This document shows positions 1-6,557 of a DNA stretch of 22,843 nt, piece by piece (position 1 is the first letter of the stretch; the number at the start of each line of letters is the position of its first letter). The notes beneath the pieces are model-generated. The model saw nothing but the letters and a program-made list of their open reading frames with translations. It did no database searches and had not been told where the DNA came from. Location of the stretch: positions 1-22,843 of the forward strand of contig NBIV01000915.1 in the NCBI GenBank assembly GCA_003194525.1, in the 5' to 3' direction. The DNA is from Gracilariopsis chorda (Eukaryota > Rhodophyta > Florideophyceae > Gracilariales > Gracilariaceae). A program made the position numbers and the translations under genes.

Positions 1-32
1 TAGTTGCCGTCGCCGATCAAGTCTCTTTCACC

Positions 33-933
33 ATGTCTCGCCGCATCACCGAAGATGGCCGAGCATCCAGCCGAAGAGGAAGTCGAAGCAAATCCATTTC
101 AATCTCCAGCCGACGAGGAGAAGGATTATACCGACGATGAACTCTATGCTGTGGTGAAGCCTCATTTGGATCGCGTCTGCGCTCCTTATCGCAAGAAGAT
201 CCTTGAGGTAGATGAGAAGATCGCTCGCAGAAGCATCATCCTGGATGAACTTATGAAGCATCAGGACAACGGGACAGTGCCAAAGTCCATTGTCTTGCCC
301 CCGAATGCCTCAACTCCCGAGTTTCCCAGGTTGATGAGTTTGACTCTAAGTTCAAGGACATTGCGCATGCATTCGTTACTGCTACGCTGAGTCTTGTCGT
401 CAAAGCCCGGGCTACGATCTAAAAGCCCTCGCTGACGAGAGAAAAGTCCTATTCACTGAAGCCACGGAGAAGCTGGAGGAGTCACTATTCGATGCGTACC
501 ACATTGCCAAACAAATGGCAGAGTCGCAAGTGACCTCCGTTCTCAACCGCTATAAGGAGTTTCTCGAATCTTCACTTGAGAAAAGCCGGCTTCAGACTGA
601 ACTTAAGAGCTCTTTCCGACACTTCGTGGAAAATGAGAAGAAGAACGCTGACCTCCTGAAGAAAACCGCCGCCGAGGCCGACGAAGTGGAGGCTCCTGCA
701 ACTGCGGGGGTCGATCGGCTGCGGGAGGAGATGAAGCAACTTAAGAAGGACATTAGTTCTCTTAAGAATTCTCATAAACCCCCCAGAGGCAAGGGACCCC
801 TAAAAACCCCTAAAGGGAAACCCAAAACCCCTAAAAGCCAACAACAATCTGGGGGGAAGACGAAGTCGAGAGGAAAGCCGAAGCCAAAAAACGGAAAGCG
901 AGGCGCCGCGGACGGGGCGCCAAGCAAAACTAA
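33..933 (+). pseudogene. ORF1, frame-broken copy (unit 1)
   Basis: This is the same gene as the unit 2 ORF1 with six indels. One C and one A are missing near 48-54, one extra C is near 300, one extra T near 327, one C is missing near 417 and one near 909. Read from the ATG at 33 it stops at 138. An in-frame piece resumes from ATG 515. All changes are one-base and mostly in runs, in the outermost unit, so they look more like consensus errors than true decay. Confidence 0.8.
886..922 (+). promoter_or_regulatory. -1 frameshift site (unit 1, hairpin altered)
   Basis: A AAA AAC is at 886-892. The downstream hairpin lacks one C of its loop compared with unit 2, but both GGCGCC arms remain. Confidence 0.7.
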
Positions 934-2793
934 ACCGTTCTCGGCTGAGGAAGCCCGGTTCCTTTGATCCGAAGGAGTTGAAGTACAACCCACCCGTAGG
1001 AATTCCCGATTCCGAAGTACCATATGACGTCAAAAAGGTACTCTCGGTTGGGGGTGGTTCATGCTCAGAACTCCACTGAAGGTATGTCTGCAAGACACAG
1101 TGGATCAACTTTTCAAGGAACTCGGAACTGGCAAGGGAGAGTCGACATTCCGTCCAACATACGAGTCAAAGGAAAGCTTGAGAGAGAGATTACTCGTATG
1201 GGGATTGATCGACCTCCATCCTTGCATCTTACATTGATGCGAGGAATCCGGTACATTAAGAAGATGGACTGGGTCATCAAAGAAGCCGACAAGAACCTTG
1301 GTCTCACGCTTATGAGCCGAGAGTTCTACGACGGTCTTGTGCAGAAGGAGATCCACGAGGGTGCATTCTCCGAAGTCAGTGCCTTCCCCCTTGGAAGCCT
1401 GCTCGGTAACCTCCTGGTGGTTCTCGAAGTATGTCAAAAAGGACGCAATTTCAATGACGAGATCCTCCACTATGCACAAGGAGCCAAAGACCCAGCACCC
1501 TTCTATGTACTGCCAAAGATCCACAAGCCCACGGTCAAGTCTAGACCTATCACCGCATCGCATTCATATATCACTGCGGATTTGTCTAGAAAATTGAGTA
1601 CCATCCTCAACGAACTGGTACTCAAGATACCGGCTATTTCCGTTAATAGCTGGCAGACCGTGCGGCAATTGGAACAAATACGCCTCCCTACTGATTGCGT
1701 TTTCTTAACGTATGACGTGGAGAGGTGTTACCCCAGTATCGACATCAAGGACGCCATACGACTGTTAACCAAGGAGCAACCTAAGATCTTCATGGCTGAC
1801 AATGGCTTCTGGTGTCGAGTACTACAGTTCATCATGTACAACAACTACGTGACTGATGGACATGGGGTACATAGACAGTTGGTTGGCACAGCAACAGGAA
1901 CAGCCGTAGCTCCTGCCTTTGCCAATCTGTACCTGTTCTATAAGTTCCGAAGGATCTTCAAGGACTTTGTCAGCAGTGTCATCATCAACCGTCGCTACAT
2001 TGATGATGCTCTCGTGATACTGCGGAACAGAGAGGCTGCCGACCTGCTCATGCAACGACTGAACACATGTTCGAACCTACGCATGACATGGGATATCAGT
2101 GAAAAGAAGGCAGTCTATCTGGACCTGGAGATATACAAAGGGCGGAGATTCTTCTTCCACAATCTCTTGGACGTTAAGGTGTACACTAAGCCTATCTCCA
2201 AGTTCCTGTACCTCCATGGCAAGTCCAACCATCCCACGCACACGTTCACCGGTGTAGTTAAGGGCGAACTGATTCGCTATTTACGGAACACCACCGATGA
2301 ACGCACGTGGAAGGCCAAGGTGGCTCACTTGTTCAGAATGTTGGCGCATCGAGGATACACTGGAAAGTATCTACGCGCTGCGCTGGATTATGTAAGCTAC
2401 CGTGACAGGGCAAAGTATCTCGAACGCGCGGAACGGGAGCCTCCTGACCTAGGATCCCTCGTGAAGTGCAGATTCCATCCACAGATGAAGAAGTATTGGC
2501 GCCAGTTCCAAGCCTGGATTGAGTTTCAGCTGCCACGTCATGGAATTCGAGAGAAGTGGCCACGTACGCTCTTGTTCAAGAAGGGCGACAGTGTCAGCCG
2601 CCATGTCATCAGTGCGGTACCCTGTTTAAAGTCTGCAGACTTTAAACAGCGTGCGCATGGCCGTGCAGGAATGCGGAACGTCTACAGGGCCAACACTCGG
2701 GCCCGCCGAAACCGTCAGATTCAATTATACACGTCGTATTGGCACGATTTTTGGAAAAATCAAAAACGGGCCACCCAGATTCAACGGTCATGA
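892..2793 (+). pseudogene. Penelope-like RT, N-terminal part out of frame (unit 1)
   Basis: Single-base losses near 909, 1057 and 1130 put the first ~80 codons out of the RT frame. From about 1133 (GRVDIPSN) to the stop at 2791 the frame is intact, and all catalytic motifs including YIDD are present. The damage lies in G or C runs and may be sequencing error. Confidence 0.8.
2622..2649 (+). repeat. 28-bp perfect palindrome (unit 1)
   Basis: Identical to the unit 2 palindrome. Confidence 0.95.
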
Positions 2794-3000
2794 CAGTTTC
2801 GTAACGGACAAGTTGTCACAGCCTACACGCCTTTTTGTAACGGTATTGTTGCCGATAACGTGGTGGTTACGTGACAAACGGTCATGATGTTTACAGATAG
2901 ACGTAACGGATCCTCCTGGATCCCCCTCCGTAGAAACCTGCGTAGAAACTGCTGGATGCAGCGTAGAAAAGGATAGAGCAGTGCTAGGGTATCTGGAGGA

Positions 3001-3007
3001 TATATAA
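3001..3007 (+). promoter_or_regulatory. TATA box (upstream of the unit 2 ORFs)
   Basis: TATATAA, 292 bp before the intact ORF1 at 3293; same surroundings as at 6265. Confidence 0.65.
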
Positions 3008-3061
3008 GGAGTGCCAGACTCCCCTCTGGCCATCTCCTTCCCTCCTCACCCCAACAACCAA

Positions 3062-3097
3062 GGCACTGAGGAGTCGTAAAGACGAAAGCGCTCTGCC
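3062..3097 (+). ncRNA. Hammerhead ribozyme (unit 1)
   Basis: Unchanged 36-nt core; predicted cleavage after C3093, leaving a 199-nt leader before ORF1 at 3293. Confidence 0.85.
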
Positions 3098-3292
3098 AAC
3101 CTTTCCCTCTTTCCCTTCTTCCCCCCCTTCCCTGCTGCTCCCCCTCATTTTCCGAGGACTCTAAGTCCTTAAGCCGTCTCTCTCTCCCCCTTATGCTCCC
3201 TGCGCGACGCCGCACACCCTCAACCCCCTAAAAAGGAAAAAACCCCTAATCGCCGTGGGGTAGTTGCCGTCGCCGATCAAGTCTCTTTCACC

Positions 3293-4195
3293 ATGTCTCG
3301 CCGCATCACCCGAAAGATGGCCGAGCATCCAGCCGAAGAGGAAGTCGAAGCAAATCCATTTCAATCTCCAGCCGACGAGGAGAAGGATTATACCGACGAT
3401 GAACTCTATGCTGTGGTGAAGCCTCATTTGGATCGCGTCTGCGCTCCTTATCGCAAGAAGATCCTTGAGGTAGATGAGAAGATCGCTCGCAGAAGCATCA
3501 TCCTGGATGAACTTATGAAGCATCAGGACAACGGGACAGTGCCAAAGTCCATTGTCTTGCCCCGAATGCCTCAACTCCCGAGTTCCCAGGTTGATGAGTT
3601 TGACTCTAAGTTCAAGGACATTGCGCATGCATTCGTTACTGCTACGCTGAGTCTTGTCGTCAAAGCCCGGGCTACCGATCTAAAAGCCCTCGCTGACGAG
3701 AGAAAAGTCCTATTCACTGAAGCCACGGAGAAGCTGGAGGAGTCACTATTCGATGCGTACCACATTGCCAAACAAATGGCAGAGTCGCAAGTGACCTCCG
3801 TTCTCAACCGCTATAAGGAGTTTCTCGAATCTTCACTTGAGAAAAGCCGGCTTCAGACTGAACTTAAGAGCTCTTTCCGACACTTCGTGGAAAATGAGAA
3901 GAAGAACGCTGACCTCCTGAAGAAAACCGCCGCCGAGGCCGACGAAGTGGAGGCTCCTGCAACTGCGGGGGTCGATCGGCTGCGGGAGGAGATGAAGCAA
4001 CTTAAGAAGGACATTAGTTCTCTTAAGAATTCTCATAAACCCCCCAGAGGCAAGGGACCCCTAAAAACCCCTAAAGGGAAACCCAAAACCCCTAAAAGCC
4101 AACAACAATCTGGGGGGAAGACGAAGTCGAGAGGAAAGCCGAAGCCAAAAAACGGAAAGCGAGGCGCCGCCGGACGGGGCGCCAAGCAAAACTAA
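3293..4195 (+). CDS. ORF1: coiled-coil, basic-tailed retroelement protein (reference copy, unit 2)
   Basis: This 300-residue protein is not a family I recognise by sequence. The layout is clear: an acidic N-terminal segment (about residues 11-39), a mixed helical part (40-120), a long helical stretch rich in Leu, Glu and Lys that is probably a coiled coil (about 125-245), and a Lys/Pro/Gly-rich basic tail (246-300) with repeated TPK motifs. This fits a nucleic-acid-binding, self-associating ORF1 or Gag-like protein; coiled-coil ORF1s are known in some Penelope-like elements. The ATG has a good Kozak context (ACC before ATG), and it follows a 200-nt leader downstream of the ribozyme cleavage site. 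The last 100 nt overlap the RT frame, and codons 285-287 form a -1 slippery site. RNA packaging is inferred from composition and position only. Confidence 0.85.
   Translation: MSRRITRKMAEHPAEEEVEANPFQSPADEEKDYTDDELYAVVKPHLDRVCAPYRKKILEVDEKIARRSIILDELMKHQDNGTVPKSIVLPRMPQLPSSQVDEFDSKFKDIAHAFVTATLSLVVKARATDLKALADERKVLFTEATEKLEESLFDAYHIAKQMAESQVTSVLNRYKEFLESSLEKSRLQTELKSSFRHFVENEKKNADLLKKTAAEADEVEAPATAGVDRLREEMKQLKKDISSLKNSHKPPRGKGPLKTPKGKPKTPKSQQQSGGKTKSRGKPKPKNGKRGAAGRGAKQN
4147..4183 (+). promoter_or_regulatory. -1 programmed ribosomal frameshift site (unit 2)
   Basis: The heptamer A AAA AAC (4147-4153) lies in exactly the right phase: ORF1 codons are CCA AAA AAC. A 9-nt spacer (4154-4162) follows, then a GC-rich hairpin with GGCGCC (4163-4168) pairing with GGCGCC (4178-4183), with a possible inner CC/GG extension. 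The heptamer is of the kind used by retroviral gag-pro frameshifts. A -1 slip here leads straight into the RT frame, which is otherwise without a good start. Efficiency cannot be judged from sequence. Confidence 0.85.
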
Positions 4196-6057
4196 ACCGT
4201 TCTCGGCTGAGGAAGCCCGGTTCCTTTGATCCGAAGGAGTTGAAGTACAACCCACCCGTAGGAATTCCCGATTCCGAAGTACCATATGACGTCAAAAAGG
4301 TACTCTCGGTTGGGGGTGGGTTCATGCTCAGAACTCCACTGAAGGTATGTCTGCAAGACACAGTGGATCAACTTTTCAAGGAACTCGGAACTGGGCAAGG
4401 GAGAGTCGACATTCCGTCCAACATACGAGTCAAAGGAAAGCTTGAGAGAGAGATTACTCGTATGGGGATTGATCGACCTCCATCCTTGCATCTTACATTG
4501 ATGCGAGGAATCCGGTACATTAAGAAGATGGACTGGGTCATCAAAGAAGCCGACAAGAACCTTGGTCTCACGCTTATGAGCCGAGAGTTCTACGACGGTC
4601 TTGTGCAGAAGGAGATCCACGAGGGTGCATTCTCCGAAGTCAGTGCCTTCCCCCTTGGAAGCCTGCTCGGTAACCTCCTGGTGGTTCTCGAAGTATGTCA
4701 AAAAGGACGCAATTTCAATGACGAGATCCTCCACTATGCACAAGGAGCCAAAGACCCAGCACCCTTCTATGTACTGCCAAAGATCCACAAGCCCACGGTC
4801 AAGTCTAGACCTATCACCGCATCGCATTCATATATCACTGCGGATTTGTCTAGAAAATTGAGTACCATCCTCAACGAACTGGTACTCAAGATACCGGCTA
4901 TTTCCGTTAATAGCTGGCAGACCGTGCGGCAATTGGAACAAATACGCCTCCCTACTGATTGCGTTTTCTTAACGTATGACGTGGAGAGGTGTTACCCCAG
5001 TATCGACATCAAGGACGCCATACGACTGTTAACCAAGGAGCAACCTAAGATCTTCATGGCTGACAATGGCTTCTGGTGTCGAGTACTACAGTTCATCATG
5101 TACAACAACTACGTGACTGATGGACATGGGGTACATAGACAGTTGGTTGGCACAGCAACAGGAACAGCCGTAGCTCCTGCCTTTGCCAATCTGTACCTGT
5201 TCTATAAGTTCCGAAGGATCTTCAAGGACTTTGTCAGCAGTGTCATCATCAACCGTCGCTACATTGATGATGCTCTCGTGATACTGCGGAACAGAGAGGC
5301 TGCCGACCTGCTCATGCAACGACTGAACACATGTTCGAACCTACGCATGACATGGGATATCAGTGAAAAGAAGGCAGTCTATCTGGACCTGGAGATATAC
5401 AAAGGGCGGAGATTCTTCTTCCACAATCTCTTGGACGTTAAGGTGTACACTAAGCCTATCTCCAAGTTCCTGTACCTCCATGGCAAGTCCAACCATCCCA
5501 CGCACACGTTCACCGGTGTAGTTAAGGGCGAACTGATTCGCTATTTACGGAACACCACCGATGAACGCACGTGGAAGGCCAAGGTGGCTCACTTGTTCAG
5601 AATGTTGGCGCATCGAGGATACACTGGAAAGTATCTACGCGCTGCGCTGGATTATGTAAGCTACCGTGACAGGGCAAAGTATCTCGAACGCGCGGAACGG
5701 GAGCCTCCTGACCTAGGATCCCTCGTGAAGTGCAGATTCCATCCACAGATGAAGAAGTATTGGCGCCAGTTCCAAGCCTGGATTGAGTTTCAGCTGCCAC
5801 GTCATGGAATTCGAGAGAAGTGGCCACGTACGCTCTTGTTCAAGAAGGGCGACAGTGTCAGCCGCCATGTCATCAGTGCGGTACCCTGTTTAAAGTCTGC
5901 AGACTTTAAACAGCGTGCGCATGGCCGTGCAGGAATGCGGAACGTCTACAGGGCCAACACTCGGGCCCGCCGAAACCGTCAGATTCAATTATACACGTCG
6001 TATTGGCACGATTTTTGGAAAAATCAAAAACGGGCCACCCAGATTCAACGGTCATGA
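4153..6057 (+). CDS. Penelope-like reverse transcriptase, probably made as an ORF1-RT frameshift fusion (reference copy, unit 2)
   Basis: RNA-templated DNA synthesis is predicted from an ordered set of RT blocks. These are an ADKNLG block near 4549; LPKIHKP plus RPITASHSY (about 4774-4833); motif A YDVERCYPSID (4975-5007) with catalytic Asp at 4978; motif B GTATGTAVAPAFANL (from 5149); motif C YIDD (5260-5271) with both catalytic Asp; YLDLEI; and a thumb-like KP...SNHP segment (about 5452-5499). The LPKIHKP and SNHP blocks are typical of Penelope-like elements. The frame is open from 4096, but its first ATG is at 4324, inside apparently conserved sequence. A TTG at 4240 is not a convincing eukaryotic start. 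Translation by -1 frameshift from ORF1 would give 634 RT residues, 921 in the fusion. The last 165 residues are Arg/Trp-rich and show no GIY-YIG endonuclease or zinc-finger pattern. Confidence 0.9.
   Translation, partial: RKARRRRTGRQAKLNRSRLRKPGSFDPKELKYNPPVGIPDSEVPYDVKKVLSVGGGFMLRTPLKVCLQDTVDQLFKELGTGQGRVDIPSNIRVKGKLEREITRMGIDRPPSLHLTLMRGIRYIKKMDWVIKEADKNLGLTLMSREFYDGLVQKEIHEGAFSEVSAFPLGSLLGNLLVVLEVCQKGRNFNDEILHYAQGAKDPAPFYVLPKIHKPTVKSRPITASHSYITADLSRKLSTILNELVLKIPAISVNSWQTVRQLEQIRLPTDCVFLTYDVERCYPSIDIKDAIRLLTKEQPKIFMADNGFWCRVLQFIMYNNYVTDGHGVHRQLVGTATGTAVAPAFANLYLFYKFRRIFKDFVSSVIINRRYIDDALVILRNREAADLLMQRLNTCSNLRMTWDISEKKAVYLDLEIYKGRRFFFHNLLDVKVYTKPISKFLYLHGKSNHPTHTFTGVVKGELIRYLRNTTDERTWKAKVAHLFRMLAHRGYTGKYLRAALDYVSYRDRAKYLERAEREPPDLGSLVKCRFHPQMKKYWRQFQAWIEFQLPRHGIREKWPRTLLFKKGDSVSRHVISAVPCLKSADFKQRAHGRAGMRNVYRANTRARRNRQIQLYTSYWHDFWKNQKRATQIQRS
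5886..5913 (+). repeat. Perfect 28-bp palindrome inside the RT C-terminal coding region (unit 2)
   Basis: CTGTTTAAAGTCTG is followed directly by its exact reverse complement CAGACTTTAAACAG, with no spacer. In RNA it can fold as a 12-bp hairpin with a 4-nt loop or pair between two molecules. It begins 172 nt upstream of the end of the RT stop codon and is kept in every unit. Confidence 0.95.
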
Positions 6058-6192
6058 CAGTTTCGTAACGGACAAGTTGTCACAGCCTACACGCCTTTTT
6101 GTAACGGTATTGTTGCCGATAACGTGGTGGTTACGTGACAAACGGTCATGATGTTTACAGATAGACGTAACGGATCCTCCTGGATCCCCCTC

Positions 6193-6233
6193 CGTAGAAA
6201 CCTGCGTAGAAACTGCTGGATGCAGCGTAGAAA
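6193..6233 (+). repeat. Three CGTAGAAA direct repeats upstream of the TATA box (reference copy)
   Basis: CGTAGAAA occurs at 6193-6200, 6205-6212 and 6226-6233, about 32 to 72 bp upstream of TATATAA. Between the second and third copies is an inverted repeat CTGC-TGGAT-GCAG. These are candidate promoter elements or protein-binding iterons; no factor is identified. Other units carry the same arrangement. Confidence 0.5.
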
Positions 6234-6264
6234 AGGATAGAGCAGTGCTAGGGTATCTGGAGGA

Positions 6265-6271
6265 TATATAA
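6265..6271 (+). promoter_or_regulatory. TATA box (unit 2 end, drives the unit 3 ORFs)
   Basis: TATATAA lies in a GC-mixed context (GGA before, GGAG after), about 60 bp upstream of the ribozyme and 290 bp upstream of the next ORF1 start. A start site 25-30 bp downstream (about 6292-6298) would put the ribozyme near the 5' end of the RNA. A perfect inverted repeat, GCCAGA (6277-6282) and TCTGGC (6289-6294), sits between TATA and the expected start site. Confidence 0.65.
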
Positions 6272-6325
6272 GGAGTGCCAGACTCCCCTCTGGCCATCTC
6301 CTTCCCTCCTCACCCCAACAACCAA

Positions 6326-6361
6326 GGCACTGAGGAGTCGTAAAGACGAAAGCGCTCTGCC
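6326..6361 (+). ncRNA. Type I-like hammerhead ribozyme with minimal stem III (unit 2)
   Basis: All the hammerhead core elements are present in order. Stem I is GGCA (6326-6329) with TGCC (6358-6361). The conserved box CTGAGGA (6330-6336) fits CUGANGA. Stem II is GTC (6337-6339) with GAC (6345-6347), closed by loop GTAAA. The second box is GAAA (6348-6351). Stem III is AGC (6351-6353) against GCT (6354-6356) with no loop. The cleavage triplet is CUC, with the predicted cut after C6357. The expected G10.1-C11.1 and A15.1-U16.1 pairs are both present. Hammerheads with very short stem III are known in Penelope-like elements and retrozymes, where two copies can act as a dimer. Cleavage would cut array transcripts into unit-length RNAs with 5'-OH ends. 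Position 7 being G rather than U is tolerated. Confidence 0.85.
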
Positions 6362-6457
6362 AACCTTTCCCTCTTTCCCTTCTTCCCCCCCCTTCCCTGC
6401 TGCTCCCCCTCATTTTCCGAGGACTCTAAGTCCTTAAGCCGTCTCTCTCTCCCCCTT

Positions 6458-6496
6458 ATGCTCCCTGCGCGACGCCGCACACCCTCAACCCCCTAA
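6458..6496 (+). CDS. Short upstream ORF in the ORF1 leader (reference copy)
   Basis: An ATG at 6458 opens a 12-codon frame (MLPARRRTPSTP) ending in TAA, about 60 nt before the ORF1 ATG at 6558. It lies downstream of the ribozyme cut, so it would stay on the processed RNA. It could reduce scanning to ORF1, but it may equally be chance. The same ORF occurs in other units, for example 3193-3231. Confidence 0.3.
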   Translation: MLPARRRTPSTP

Positions 6497-6557
6497 AAAG
6501 GAAAAAACCCCTAATCGCCGTGGGGTAGTTGCCGTCGCCGATCAAGTCTCTTTCACC

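Larger units (their letters stand above)
6058..6557 (+). other. 500-bp intergenic region between RT and next ORF1 (reference; units 2/3)
   Basis: In order this region holds: a GACAA-G-TTGTC inverted repeat (6071-6081); GTAACGG at 6065, 6101 and 6167; AACGGTCATGA at 6141, repeating the 11 bases across the RT stop (6047-6057); two GGATCC palindromes (6172 and 6182); CGTAGAAA at 6193, 6205 and 6226; the TATA box; the ribozyme; a pyrimidine-rich tract (about 6362-6418) with an 8-C run; a 6-bp hairpin AGGACT/AGTCCT (6420-6434); a short upstream ORF; and CCCCTAA-type tracts (6490-6514). No AATAAA polyadenylation signal was seen. Equivalent regions are 2794-3292, 9323-9822, 12588-13087, 15853-16352, 19118-19616 and 22385-22843. 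Confidence 0.8.

Noticed and set aside
3098..3180. Pyrimidine-rich leader as an intron branch/acceptor region
   Set aside because: No donor upstream with a convincing acceptor was found, and ORF1 needs no splicing; the tract is noted only as leader composition.
4240..4242. TTG as the RT start, with the AAGGAG just before it as a Shine-Dalgarno site
   Set aside because: There is no spacing between AAGGAG and TTG, the element is eukaryotic in type, and the frame is open further upstream into a proper -1 slippery site.
4324..4326. First in-frame ATG of the RT frame as the true start
   Set aside because: It would discard a conserved-looking N-terminal stretch (FDPKEL...YNPPVG) and leaves the frameshift signal unexplained; internal initiation is not excluded.
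4192..4827. 211-residue antisense ORF, and the antisense ORFs of 145, 108 and 130 residues
   Set aside because: They lie opposite the well-supported ORF1, RT or leader, show no recognisable domain, and are repeated only because the units repeat.
4153..6057. Bacterial RT systems (group II intron, retron, diversity-generating retroelement)
   Set aside because: The motif set matches Penelope-like RTs, and there is no intron RNA, msr/msd or template/variable repeat pair. TATA, Kozak and ORF layout are eukaryotic.
6172..6187. Two GGATCC sites as cloning junctions
   Set aside because: They occur in every unit within otherwise natural sequence, and no vector sequence is present.
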